Source: Comamonas sp. NLF-1-9 (GTDB taxonomy: Bacteria > Pseudomonadota > Gammaproteobacteria > Burkholderiales > Burkholderiaceae_C). From it: DNA of 64,000 nucleotides. The notes beneath the pieces were generated by a model. The model had not been told where the DNA came from. It made no database searches and was given only the letters and a program-made list of their open reading frames with translations. Below, in pieces: positions 18,489 to 26,971 of the stretch; the stretch's first letter is position 1; each line of letters starts with the position of its first letter. Made by a program: the position numbers and the translations under genes. The stretch spans positions 930,001-994,000 of the forward strand of contig NZ_CP078069.1 of NCBI RefSeq assembly GCF_019195435.1. Direction: 5' to 3'.

Positions 18489-19328
18489 ATGAACCCCGAG
18501 CAGTACGTGCAGAACAAGGCAGCGGCCTCAGGCAGCAGCTTTTATTACGCCTTTCTCTTTCTGCCGCGCGACAAGCGCGCCGCGATCACCGCCTTCTACG
18601 CCTTCTGCCGCGAGGTGGACGATGTGGTGGACGAAGTGCGCGACCCTGGCGTGGCGGCGGCCAAGCTGGATTGGTGGCGCTCGGAGGTGGAGCAGGCCTT
18701 CGACGGTCAGCCCAGCCATCCGGCGATGCGCGCGCTGATGCCGCACGTGGGCGCCTGCGCGATCGAGCGCCAGCAACTGCTGGACATCATCGAAGGCTGC
18801 CAGATGGATCTGCGCTACGACAGCTATGAAGACTTCGCCGGTCTGGCCAACTACTGCCATTACGTGGCCGGCGTGGTGGGCGAGGTGTCGGCGCGCATCT
18901 TCGGCCAGCAGGACAAGGCGACCAGCGACTACGCGCACAAGCTGGGCCTGGCGCTGCAACTGACCAACATCATCCGCGACGTGGGCGAAGACGTGCGGCG
19001 CGGGCGCGTCTATCTGCCGCAGGCAGAGCTGCGCGAGTTTGGCGTCACGCCCGAAGACCTCGCGCACCGCCGCTACGGCGAAGCCTTCACGCGGCTGATG
19101 CGCTTTCAGGCCGAGCGCGCGCACCGCAGCTTTGACGAGGCCTTGTCCATGCTGCCCGCGATCGACCGGCGCAGCCAGAAGCCGGGGCTGATGATGGCCA
19201 GCATCTACCGCACGCTGCTGCGCGAGATCGAGGCCGAAGACTTCCAGGTGCTGCACCAGCGCATTGCGCTCACGCCGCTGCGCAAGCTCTGGCTCGCCTG
19301 GAAGGTGCAGGCGCTGGGGAAGATGTGA
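18489..19328 (+). CDS. hpnD: Presqualene diphosphate synthase HpnD
   Basis: A 279-residue enzyme joining two farnesyl diphosphates to presqualene diphosphate. Both Asp-rich Mg-binding motifs are present: FCREVDDVVDE near residue 38 and NIIRDVGEDVRRGRVYLP near 160; FYYAFLFLPRDKRAAITAFYAF is typical. The ATG at 18489 matches the family N-terminus (MNPEQYVQNKAAASGSSFYY). Followed by hpnE after 64 bases. Confidence 0.93.
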   Translation: MNPEQYVQNKAAASGSSFYYAFLFLPRDKRAAITAFYAFCREVDDVVDEVRDPGVAAAKLDWWRSEVEQAFDGQPSHPAMRALMPHVGACAIERQQLLDIIEGCQMDLRYDSYEDFAGLANYCHYVAGVVGEVSARIFGQQDKATSDYAHKLGLALQLTNIIRDVGEDVRRGRVYLPQAELREFGVTPEDLAHRRYGEAFTRLMRFQAERAHRSFDEALSMLPAIDRRSQKPGLMMASIYRTLLREIEAEDFQVLHQRIALTPLRKLWLAWKVQALGKM

Positions 19329-19392
19329 AGCGCGGCGCGGGGCGGGCGGGCCGCTGTCGTGCCCCTGGGCGCGGCGGCAAGGGCAGGCAGGC

Positions 19393-20712
19393 ATGAAGGT
19401 CGCGGTCGTCGGGGCCGGCTGGGCGGGCTGCGCGGCGGCGCTTGAAGCGGCGCAGCAGGGACACCGCGTCACGCTGCTGGAGGCCGGGCGCGAAGCCGGC
19501 GGGCGCGCGCGCACCGTCACCGTCGCCGGGCCCGAGGGCAGCCCGCTGGCGCTGGACAACGGCCAGCACATCCTGATCGGCGCCTACCGCGAATGCCTGC
19601 GCCTGATGCGCCTGGTCGGCGTGCAGCCCGAGAGCGCGCTGCAGCGCGAACCGCTTGCGCTGCGCTTTGCCGACGGCAGCGGCCTGGCGCTGCCCGACAT
19701 CGCGCCGCCCTGGGACGCGCTCGCCGGCATTGCGCGCGCGCGCGGCTGGAGCCTGGCCGAGCGCCTGGCCCTGCTGCGCCAGGCGCTCGCCTGGCGGCTC
19801 GGCGGTTTTGCCTGCGCCAGCACCGCGACGGTGGCCGAGCTCTGCGCCCGGCTGCCCGCGCGCCTGGTGCAGGAATTCATCGCACCGCTGTGCATCTCGG
19901 CGCTCAACACCCCGCCCGATTGCGCCAGCGGCCAGGTTTTTCTCACGGTGCTGCGCGACAGCCTGTTTGCCGGGCGCGGCGGCTCCAACCTGCTGCTGCC
20001 GCGCCTGCCGCTGGGCGCGCTGCTGCCCGAGCCCGCACTGCACTGGCTGCGCGAACGCGGCCACGCGGTGCACCTGGGCCGGCGCGTGCAGACCCTGGCG
20101 CACGACGGCCGCCACTGGCATGTGGACGGCGAAGCTTTCGATGCGGTGCTGCTGGCCTGCCCCAGCAGCGAAGCCACGCGCCTGCTGGCCCATGCCGGTG
20201 CGACCGGCGCGATGCGGCTATTGCTGCAAGCCTGGGTCACCGCGGCCGAGCCGCTGGCCTATGGCGCGATTGCCACGGTGTATGCCCGGCTGCCCGGCGC
20301 CCGCGGCCCGGTGCTGGGCCAGGCCATGCTGGCGCTGCGCCCCGGGGCGGATGCGCCGGCGCAGTTCGTCTTCGACCGCGGTCGGCTCGGCGGGCCGCCG
20401 GGGCTGTTGGCCTTCGTCGTGAGCGCCTTCAGCGGCGAGCGCCGCACACTGGCGGCGCAGGTGCTGCGCCAGGCGCAGAGCGCGCTCGGCCTGGCCGGTC
20501 TGCAGGTGCTGCAGACCGTGGTCGAGCGGCGCGCCACTTTCTCCTGCACGCCGGCGCTCAATCGCCCGGCGATGCACATCGCCCCGGGTCTGCTTGCCTG
20601 CGCCGACTATGTCGATGGGCCCTACCCCGCCACGCTGGAAGGCGCGGTGCGCCTGGGCGTGGCGGCCGCACGCAGCCTGGCGGGCGCTGCAGCAGGCGGC
20701 GCGCAGGCATAA
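19393..20712 (+). CDS. hpnE: Hydroxysqualene dehydroxylase HpnE
   Basis: A 439-residue flavoprotein of the amine oxidase/phytoene desaturase type that reduces hydroxysqualene to squalene. The FAD-binding Rossmann motif VVGAGWAGCAAALEA starts at residue 5, followed by LLEAGREAGGRA; the C-terminal segment ACADYVDGPYPATLEGAVRLG is the family FAD signature. The ATG at 19393 puts the dinucleotide fold at the true N-terminus. It completes a squalene-forming set, but no squalene-hopene cyclase is in the window. Confidence 0.9.
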   Translation: MKVAVVGAGWAGCAAALEAAQQGHRVTLLEAGREAGGRARTVTVAGPEGSPLALDNGQHILIGAYRECLRLMRLVGVQPESALQREPLALRFADGSGLALPDIAPPWDALAGIARARGWSLAERLALLRQALAWRLGGFACASTATVAELCARLPARLVQEFIAPLCISALNTPPDCASGQVFLTVLRDSLFAGRGGSNLLLPRLPLGALLPEPALHWLRERGHAVHLGRRVQTLAHDGRHWHVDGEAFDAVLLACPSSEATRLLAHAGATGAMRLLLQAWVTAAEPLAYGAIATVYARLPGARGPVLGQAMLALRPGADAPAQFVFDRGRLGGPPGLLAFVVSAFSGERRTLAAQVLRQAQSALGLAGLQVLQTVVERRATFSCTPALNRPAMHIAPGLLACADYVDGPYPATLEGAVRLGVAAARSLAGAAAGGAQA

Positions 20713-20732
20713 GCACATTGCCAAACGATCGC

Positions 20733-20748
20733 TGGCCCGGCCCTTGCC
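20733..20748 (+). promoter_or_regulatory. Possible sigma-54 promoter of the cystine-type transporter
   Basis: TGGCCCGGCCCTTGCC has GG and GC ten bases apart, with matches to the -24 (GGCxCG) and -12 (TTGC) boxes. It would start transcription about 63 bases before the ATG at 20822. This is the only good match I noticed outside the 30.7-61.3 kb island. Confidence 0.4.
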
Positions 20749-20821
20749 GAACAGCGATTGCGCGCATACTTGGCGGCCAGGCGCGGGCCGCAGGCCGGCG
20801 CGCAAGGCATAGAGGAAAACC

Positions 20822-21622
20822 ATGAAACTGTTCAAGACCCTGTGGCTGGCCGCCGGCATCGCCAGCCTTGCCCTGTGGGCACAAACCCCTGCGCTGGCCG
20901 CCGACGACCTGGCCGCGATCCAGAAGGCCGGCACGATACGCATAGGTACCGAAGGCACTTACGCGCCCTTCAGTTTCCATCAGGCGGCGGACAACAAGCT
21001 CGTCGGTTTTGACGTGGACATCGGCCGCGCGATTGCGGCCAAGCTCGGCGTCAAGGCCGAGTTTGTCGAAGGCAAGTGGGACGGGCTGATCGCGGGGCTG
21101 AACGTCAATCGCTACGACGTGGTCATCAACCAGGTGGGCATTTCCGCCGAGCGCCAGGCCAAGTACGACTTTTCCAAGCCCTACATCGCCTCGGCGGCCG
21201 CGCTCATCGTGCGCGAGAGCGAAACCGGCATCAAGAACTTTGCCGACCTCAAGGGCAAGAAGTCGGCCAACAGCATCAGCAGCAACTTTGCCAAGCTGGC
21301 CGAGCGCAACGGCGCGCAGGTGGTGGCGGTGCAGGGCTTCAACGATGCGGTGGCGCTGCTGCTTGCGGGCCGCGTTGATGCCACGGTGAACGACTACCTG
21401 TCCTACCTCGACTTCAAGAAGCAGCAGCCGCAGTCCAAAGTGAAGGTGGTGGCAACGGACGACAGTGCGGAGTTCGGCCGCTCGGGCGTGCTGATGCGCA
21501 AGGGCCAGGCCGAGCTCAAGGCCGCGGTGGACAAGGCCATCGACGCGCTGATTGCCGACGGCAGCTACAAGGAGATTTCCGAGCGCTACTTCGGCGAAGA
21601 CCTCTCGGCCAAGCTGCGCTGA
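20822..21622 (+). CDS. Amino-acid (cystine-type) ABC transporter substrate-binding protein
   Basis: A 266-residue periplasmic family-3 solute-binding protein. A cleavable signal peptide (LFKTLWLAAGIASLALWAQTPALAA) is followed by the two-lobed domain, with GTEGTYAPFSF near residue 43 and GFDVDIGRAIAAKLG. It resembles TcyJ/FliY-like cystine binders, but specificity is inferred only. The permease and ATPase genes follow at once, so this is one import operon. Confidence 0.88.
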   Translation: MKLFKTLWLAAGIASLALWAQTPALAADDLAAIQKAGTIRIGTEGTYAPFSFHQAADNKLVGFDVDIGRAIAAKLGVKAEFVEGKWDGLIAGLNVNRYDVVINQVGISAERQAKYDFSKPYIASAAALIVRESETGIKNFADLKGKKSANSISSNFAKLAERNGAQVVAVQGFNDAVALLLAGRVDATVNDYLSYLDFKKQQPQSKVKVVATDDSAEFGRSGVLMRKGQAELKAAVDKAIDALIADGSYKEISERYFGEDLSAKLR

Positions 21623-21652
21623 GGCGCCGCCGCCCCCGCGCTACGGAGTCCC

Positions 21653-22333
21653 GTGCCCGACTGGCTGCAATTGATGTGGCAATCCCTCTGGCCGCTGCTG
21701 GTCGGAGGGATCAAGTTCACCGTCCCGCTCGCCATCCTGTCCTTCGTCTTCGGTCTGGTGCTGGCGTTCTGGGCGGCGCTCGCGCGCCTCTTCGGGCCGG
21801 CGCCGCTGGTGGCGCTGGTGCGCTTTTACATCTGGCTGATCCGCGGCACGCCGCTGCTGGTGCAGCTCTTCGTGATCTTCTACGGTCTGCCCAGCGCGGG
21901 CATCGTGCTCGACCCCTTCACCGCCGCGCTGATCGGTTTTTCCCTCAACATCGGCGCCTACAACGCCGAAGTGATTCGCGGCGCGATCGAAGCCATCCCG
22001 CGCGGCCAGTGGGACGCCGCCTATTCGATAGGCATGACGCGCGGCCAGGCCATGCGCCGCACCGTGCTGCCGCAGGCGGCGCGCGTGGCGGTGCCGCCGC
22101 TGGCCAATTCCTTCATCGCGCTGGTCAAGGACACGTCGCTCGCTGCAGTGATCACCGTGCCGGAAATCTTTCAGGCGGCACAGCGCATCGCCTCGGTCAC
22201 CTATGAGCCGCTGGTGCTGTACGTGGAGGCGGCGCTGATCTACCTGGTGCTGTGCTCGGTGCTGGCGTCCGCCCAGGTGCGCCTGGAGCGCCACTTCAGC
22301 CGCCATGCGGTGTTTGCCGAGGGCGGGCGGTGA
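21653..22333 (+). CDS. Amino-acid (cystine-type) ABC transporter permease
   Basis: A 226-residue inner-membrane permease with about five hydrophobic segments. The His/Glu/Gln-permease cytoplasmic loop is present: EAIPRGQWDAAYSIGMTRGQAMRRTVLPQA near residue 125. The GTG at 21653 follows CGGAG. Its stop overlaps the GTG start of the ATPase gene. Confidence 0.9.
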   Translation: MPDWLQLMWQSLWPLLVGGIKFTVPLAILSFVFGLVLAFWAALARLFGPAPLVALVRFYIWLIRGTPLLVQLFVIFYGLPSAGIVLDPFTAALIGFSLNIGAYNAEVIRGAIEAIPRGQWDAAYSIGMTRGQAMRRTVLPQAARVAVPPLANSFIALVKDTSLAAVITVPEIFQAAQRIASVTYEPLVLYVEAALIYLVLCSVLASAQVRLERHFSRHAVFAEGGR

Positions 22334-23076
22334 TTGCGCTGCAGGACATCCACAAGAGCTTTGCCGGCCAGGAGGTGCTGCACGGCGTGAGCGTGCAGAT
22401 CGCGCCCGGCCAGGTGACGGCGCTGATCGGCCCTTCGGGCAGCGGCAAAAGCACCTTGCTGCGCTGCGTGAACCTGCTCGAAGTTCCGGACTCCGGCACG
22501 CTCACCGTCGGCAGCGAAACCCTGAGCTTCACCCCCGGCACGCGCCCGGCGCACGAGGCGGTGCAGCGCATACGCCTGCAGACCGGCATGGTGTTTCAGA
22601 ACTTCCAGCTGTTTGCGCACCAGAGCGCGCTGCAGAACGTGATGGAAGGTCTGGTCACGGTCAAGCGCTGGAGCCGCGAGCGTGCGCGCGAACGGGCGCT
22701 GGCGCTGCTGGCCAAGGTCGGCCTCGCGGACAAGGCCGACGCCTGGCCCGCCAACCTCTCGGGCGGGCAGCAGCAGCGCGTGGCGATTGCGCGCGCGCTG
22801 GCGCCCGAACCGGCGGTGCTGCTGTGCGACGAGCCCACTTCGGCGCTGGACCCGGGTCTTGCCGCCGAGGTCGTCGCGGTGCTGAGCGACCTGGCGCGCG
22901 AGGGCATGACCATGCTGATGGCCACGCACGACCTGCGCCTGGCGGCCCAGGTGGCAAGCCATACGGTCTTCTTGCAGGACGGCGCGGTGGTGGAAGCGGG
23001 CCGCTCCGGCGAGATCTTCGGCCAGGCGCAGGACGCGCGCACCCGCGCCTTCGTGCAAACGCTGGCGCCGCAATGA
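22330..23076 (+). CDS. Amino-acid (cystine-type) ABC transporter ATP-binding protein
   Basis: A 248-residue ABC ATPase powering the importer. Walker A GPSGSGKST is near residue 34, the Q-loop MVFQNFQLF follows, then the signature LSGGQQQR near 143 and Walker B VLLCDEPTSALD near 162. The start is GTG at 22330, overlapping the permease stop (GTGA). Convergent with yihY, with only three bases between stops. Confidence 0.93.
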   Translation: MIALQDIHKSFAGQEVLHGVSVQIAPGQVTALIGPSGSGKSTLLRCVNLLEVPDSGTLTVGSETLSFTPGTRPAHEAVQRIRLQTGMVFQNFQLFAHQSALQNVMEGLVTVKRWSRERARERALALLAKVGLADKADAWPANLSGGQQQRVAIARALAPEPAVLLCDEPTSALDPGLAAEVVAVLSDLAREGMTMLMATHDLRLAAQVASHTVFLQDGAVVEAGRSGEIFGQAQDARTRAFVQTLAPQ

Positions 23077-23079
23077 GTC

Positions 23080-24354
23080 TCAGGACGCCGGCGCGGGCGC
23101 GCCGCCGGCAGGCTCGCGCTCGAGTACGTCGGCGAGCTTGAGCACCTGCATGCCGGTGTGGCCCCAGAAGCGCTGCAGCGCCGGCGTGCGCTCGATCAGC
23201 AGGCGCTGCACCAGCGGCTCCATCGGCGTGCTGGCGGGCTCGGCGAGCAGCAGGTAGCGCGCGTCGGACAGATCGCGCGCGCCGCCCGCCACCTCGTTGA
23301 TCTGCGCTACCCAACCCAGCTCCAGCAGCTCCTGCAGCACCGGGGCAAGCTGGGGCTCGCCCACGTGCAGCCAGCGCGCGAGCTGGGCGCTGCTCAGGCC
23401 CCGATGCGGTCGCTGCAGCGCAGCGTGCAACTGCTGCAGCACCTGCACCGCCAGCGCGAACGGCACCTGGTTCTCCAGGGTGTCGGTACGCGCCATCCGG
23501 GCGCGCAAGCGCGGCACGTAAGCCGCGATCACCGCCCCCAGCAGCACGATCACCCAGACCATGTAGACCCACAGCAGCAGCAACGGCACCGTGGCGAAGG
23601 CGCCATAGATCAGCGAATAGGTCGGCACCGAGGCGAGGTAGATCGCCAGCCCCTTCTTGGCCAGCGCCACGCACAGCGCCACGAACACCCCGCCGGCCAG
23701 CGCGTGGCGCCAGCGCACCGTGGTGTTGGGCACGTAGTGGTAGAGCGCCGACATGCCGGCGGCCATCACCAGGAATTCGATGATGCCAAACAGCAGGCGC
23801 ACCCCGCCGGGCAAGGCGCCGCCGATGTGGTGCGAGGCGGCGGACGCTGCCGATGTGGTCAGCATCAGGCCACCGGCCAGCACCAGCGGGCCCAGCGTCA
23901 TCGCGGCCCAGTAGATCAGCACGCGCTGGCCCAGCGGGCGCAGGTGCGGCACGCGCCAGATGGTGTTGAGCGTGCGGTCTATCGTGAGGATCAGCGCCAG
24001 CGCGGTGACGATCAGAAAGAAGAAGCCCACCGCACCCAGGCGACTGGCCTGGGCCGCGAACTGCATCAGGTAGTCCATGACCGGGCGCGAGATGTTCTCC
24101 GGGAACAGGCTTTGGGTGAGCCAGTTCTGCAGCACTTGCTGCATCTCGCTGAAGATCGGAAAGGCCGCGAAGATGGCCAGCACCACGGTCAGAAAGGGCA
24201 CCAGCGCCAGCAGCGTGGTGTAGGTCAGGCTGGCTGCGATCTGGCCCAGGCGGTCATTGCGGTAGCGCTCGGCCATCAGCACCACCACGCCCAGCCACGG
24301 GAAGTGGCGCAGACGGCGCAAGACATGGTCAACGGTGCTGCGACTGAATCTCAT
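23080..24354 (-). CDS. YihY/BrkB family inner-membrane protein
   Basis: A 424-residue protein with about six membrane segments between residues 30 and 270 (for example FLTVVLAIFAAFPIF, VGFFFLIVTALALILTI, LLLLWVYMVWVIVLLGAVIAAYV) and a cytoplasmic C-terminal domain of about 140 residues with a winged-helix look (LSSAQLARWLHVGEPQLAPVLQELLELG). The family was once misnamed ribonuclease BN; its role is unknown. The start at 24354 was preferred over a longer frame that runs into the divergent DUF2069 promoter. Confidence 0.85.
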   Translation of the reverse strand: MRFSRSTVDHVLRRLRHFPWLGVVVLMAERYRNDRLGQIAASLTYTTLLALVPFLTVVLAIFAAFPIFSEMQQVLQNWLTQSLFPENISRPVMDYLMQFAAQASRLGAVGFFFLIVTALALILTIDRTLNTIWRVPHLRPLGQRVLIYWAAMTLGPLVLAGGLMLTTSAASAASHHIGGALPGGVRLLFGIIEFLVMAAGMSALYHYVPNTTVRWRHALAGGVFVALCVALAKKGLAIYLASVPTYSLIYGAFATVPLLLLWVYMVWVIVLLGAVIAAYVPRLRARMARTDTLENQVPFALAVQVLQQLHAALQRPHRGLSSAQLARWLHVGEPQLAPVLQELLELGWVAQINEVAGGARDLSDARYLLLAEPASTPMEPLVQRLLIERTPALQRFWGHTGMQVLKLADVLEREPAGGAPAPAS

Positions 24355-24383
24355 CGCCCGTATGATCCCAGATTCCGCCCGCC

Positions 24384-24806
24384 ATGCCGACCACGCCGCC
24401 CCGCCCCGCCGCCCCGCCACCGCTCGTGGTACTGAGCCAGACGCTGGCGATTGCGGCGCTTGCGCTGCTGATCGTGCTGTGCCTGGCCTGGGAGCTGTGG
24501 CTGAGCCCGCTGCGCCCTGGCGGCTCCTGGATCGCGCTCAAGGCGCTGCCCCTGGCGCTGCCCTTGGCCGGGCTGCTCAAGCGGCGCATGTACACCTACC
24601 GCTGGCTCAGCCTGCTGCTGTGGCTGTACTTCACCGAAGGCGTGGTGCGCGCATGGAGCGAGCCCGGCCCCAGCCGCTGGCTGGCGCTGGGCGAAATTGT
24701 CCTGAGCCTGCTGCTGTTTGCTGCCTGCGTGATGCACATCCGCCTGCGGCTGCGCGCAGCGCACCCGAATCCACCGGTATCGCATGACCTCCGAAGCACT
24801 CCTTGA
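24384..24806 (+). CDS. DUF2069 membrane protein
   Basis: A 140-residue protein with four hydrophobic segments (starting LAIAALALLIVLCLAWELWL) and the conserved KRRMYTYRWLSLLLWLYFTEGVVRAW core of DUF2069. Its function is unknown. Its last 23 bases overlap the start of the FAD-linked oxidase gene, so the two are co-expressed. Confidence 0.8.
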   Translation: MPTTPPRPAAPPPLVVLSQTLAIAALALLIVLCLAWELWLSPLRPGGSWIALKALPLALPLAGLLKRRMYTYRWLSLLLWLYFTEGVVRAWSEPGPSRWLALGEIVLSLLLFAACVMHIRLRLRAAHPNPPVSHDLRSTP

Positions 24807-26211
24807 AGCACTGCGCACCATCGTCGGCGCAGACCACGTACTCACCGAAGGCAAGCTCTGTGCCTGGGAGCAGGACTGGCGCCGCCGCCGCCAGGGCAAG
24901 GCGCTGGCCGTGGTGCGCCCGGCCAGCACGGCCGAAGTGGCCGCCGTCGTGCGTGCCTGCGCCCGAAGCGGCACGGCACTGATCCCGCAGGGCGGCAACA
25001 CCGGGCTGTCGGTGGGGGCAACGCCCGACGACAGCGGCACGCAAATCGTGCTCAGCCTCACGCGCATGAACCGCATCCGGGCGATCGACCGCGACAACCT
25101 CACGGTGACCGTGGAAGCGGGCTGCATCCTGCAGACGCTGCAGGAATACGCCGATCAGCACGGCTTGCTGTTTCCGCTCTCGCTCGCCGCCGAAGGCTCG
25201 TGCACCCTGGGCGGCAACCTGGCCACCAACGCCGGCGGCACGCAGGTGGTGCGCTATGGCAATACGCGCGAGCTGTGCCTGGGCCTGGAGGTGGTGACCG
25301 CGCAGGGCGAAGTCTGGGAAGGCCTGTCGGGCCTGCGCAAGGACAACACCGGCTACGACCTGCGCCATCTCTTCATCGGCAGCGAGGGCACGCTGGGCGT
25401 GATCACTGCCGCCACGATGAAGCTTTTTCCCAAGCCGGTGGCCGATCTCACCGCCTGGGCCGCGGTGCCGTCGATGCAGGCCGCAGTGCGCCTGCTGGGC
25501 CTGGCGCACCAGCACCTCGGAGCATCGCTCACCGGTTTCGAGGTCATGGGGCAGTTCGCGCTGTCGCTCGTCGCGCGGCACATGCCGCAGCTGCGCGTGC
25601 CCTTTGCCGGCATGCAGGGCGCGCCCTACTGCGTGCTGCTGGAAAACGCCGACAGCGAATCGGAGCAGCACGCGCGCGAGCGCTTCGAACACCTGCTGGA
25701 GCAGGCGCTCGACGATGGCTGCGTGCTCGACGCCGTGGTGGCCGAGAGCATCGCCCAGGCCCGCGAGCTCTGGCATGTGCGCGAGAGCATTCCACTCGCC
25801 CAGGCCGAGGAAGGCCTGAACATCAAGCACGACATATCGGTGGCGGCTTCGCGCATTCCGGCCTTCGTCGAACACACCGATGCGCTGCTCGCGCGCGAGA
25901 TTCCCGGCGTGCGCCTGGTGAACTTCGGTCATCTGGGCGACGGCAACCTGCACTACAACGTGCAGGCGCCTGCAGGAGCAGATGGCAAGGTCTTCCTGCG
26001 CGAGCAAGAGGCGCGCGTGAACCGGCTGGTCTACGACGCGGTCGCGCAGTTCGGCGGGTCGTTCTCTGCCGAGCACGGCGTGGGCCAGCTCAAGACCCAC
26101 GAGCTTGAGCGCTACGAGCCGCCGGTCGCGCTCGCCTTGATGCGCGCGATCAAGCAGGCGCTCGATCCGCAAGGCATCATGAATCCGGGATGTATACTAT
26201 CTAAACAATAG
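24784..26211 (+). CDS. FAD-linked oxidase (D-2-hydroxyacid dehydrogenase type)
   Basis: A 475-residue flavoprotein of the D-lactate / D-2-hydroxyglutarate dehydrogenase family (GlcD-like). The FAD-binding PCMH domain covers residues ~38-217 (PQGGNTGLSVGA, GGNLATNAGGTQVVRYGN). The C-terminal FAD-oxidase domain carries the metal-binding His residues in NFGHLGDGNLHYN and SAEHGVGQLK, and ends in the usual IMNPGCIL. The last residues SKQ and the stop are written by an intergenic repeat. The exact hydroxyacid is not known. Confidence 0.87.
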   Translation: MTSEALLEALRTIVGADHVLTEGKLCAWEQDWRRRRQGKALAVVRPASTAEVAAVVRACARSGTALIPQGGNTGLSVGATPDDSGTQIVLSLTRMNRIRAIDRDNLTVTVEAGCILQTLQEYADQHGLLFPLSLAAEGSCTLGGNLATNAGGTQVVRYGNTRELCLGLEVVTAQGEVWEGLSGLRKDNTGYDLRHLFIGSEGTLGVITAATMKLFPKPVADLTAWAAVPSMQAAVRLLGLAHQHLGASLTGFEVMGQFALSLVARHMPQLRVPFAGMQGAPYCVLLENADSESEQHARERFEHLLEQALDDGCVLDAVVAESIAQARELWHVRESIPLAQAEEGLNIKHDISVAASRIPAFVEHTDALLAREIPGVRLVNFGHLGDGNLHYNVQAPAGADGKVFLREQEARVNRLVYDAVAQFGGSFSAEHGVGQLKTHELERYEPPVALALMRAIKQALDPQGIMNPGCILSKQ

Positions 26212-26240
26212 CTGCAAGCGCGCTCCAGTAAAGCGTTTAC
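26201..26240. repeat. Intergenic repeat, copy 4 (degenerate)
   Basis: CTAAACAATAGCTGCAAGCG then CTCCAGTAAAGCGTTTACG. It starts inside the 3' end of the FAD-linked oxidase gene and supplies its TAG stop at 26209-26211. Confidence 0.65.
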
Positions 26241-26243
26241 GCT

Positions 26244-26265
26244 GTATTTCGCTTGTATTTCGCTT
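26244..26265 (+). repeat. Tandem 11-bp direct repeat upstream of the toxin-antitoxin genes
   Basis: GTATTTCGCTT occurs twice in a row, about 55 bases before the antitoxin start. AbrB-fold antitoxins usually bind repeated operator sites in their own promoter, so this could be the operator. Confidence 0.45.
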
Positions 26266-26318
26266 GCTTCTTCGAAACAAGGAAGTAAGATGTCTGCACT
26301 TTCCCGACGGAGAACAAA

Positions 26319-26537
26319 GTGCTTGCCAAGCTGACATCCAAAAACCAGATCACTTTGCCCAAGGCCGCCATCTCGCGCGTGCAGGCCAGCGACTATTTCG
26401 AGGTGGCGGTGGAAGATGGACGCATCGTGCTGACCCCGGTACAGATGCTGCGCGGGCAGGCAGTGCGTGACAAGCTCGCGCAAATGGGCTTGAGCGAGCA
26501 AGACGTGAAAGATGCCGTCGCGTGGGCGCGGCAATGA
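26319..26537 (+). CDS. AbrB/MazE-fold antitoxin
   Basis: A 72-residue protein with an N-terminal SpoVT/AbrB-like swapped-hairpin domain (LAKLTSKNQITLPKAAI ... YFEVAVEDGRIVLTPV) and a short helical C-terminal tail that would wrap the toxin. The start is GTG at 26319 after CGGAG. Its stop overlaps the PIN toxin start (ATGA). Expected to neutralise the toxin and repress the operon. Confidence 0.8.
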   Translation: MLAKLTSKNQITLPKAAISRVQASDYFEVAVEDGRIVLTPVQMLRGQAVRDKLAQMGLSEQDVKDAVAWARQ

Positions 26538-26956
26538 GCGAGCAAGCAGCCAGGGTGGTGCTCGATACCAACATCGTCGTGTCCGCCCTGCTTTTCGAAC
26601 AAGGCCAGCTGGCCTGGTGGCGCCACGCCTGGCAGGACGGCAGCATCGCCCCCATCGCGTGCAAGGAAACCACCAGCGAACTGCTGCGCGTGCTGGCCTA
26701 TCCCAAGTTTCGCCTCACCGAAGCCGACAGGCAGGCCTTGCTGGCCGATTTTCTGCCCTACGTCGAGGTTGTCGGCCTGCCTAGCCCCTGGCCCGTTTTG
26801 CCCCAATGTCGCGACGTGAAGGACCAGGTGTTCCTGGTGCTTGCCCATGTGGCATCGGCCGATGCGCTGGTCACGGGTGACGCCGATCTGCTGGCCTTGC
26901 GCGCTACATTCCCCTTGCCGATCTGCACCGCGCACGAGTACCGGCAGAAGCATTGA
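26534..26956 (+). CDS. PIN-domain toxin (putative RNase)
   Basis: A 140-residue PIN-fold protein of the COG1569 type. The acidic metal-binding residues expected for an RNase are visible: Asp11 in VVLDTNIVVSALL, Glu in CKETTSELL, and Asp residues in RDVKDQVFLVLA and TGDADLL. The ATG at 26534 overlaps the antitoxin stop; an in-frame GTG 12 bases upstream is less likely. Paired with the AbrB-type antitoxin as a type II toxin-antitoxin module. Confidence 0.82.
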   Translation: MSEQAARVVLDTNIVVSALLFEQGQLAWWRHAWQDGSIAPIACKETTSELLRVLAYPKFRLTEADRQALLADFLPYVEVVGLPSPWPVLPQCRDVKDQVFLVLAHVASADALVTGDADLLALRATFPLPICTAHEYRQKH

Positions 26957-26971
26957 CAGAGCTCATCGTCC

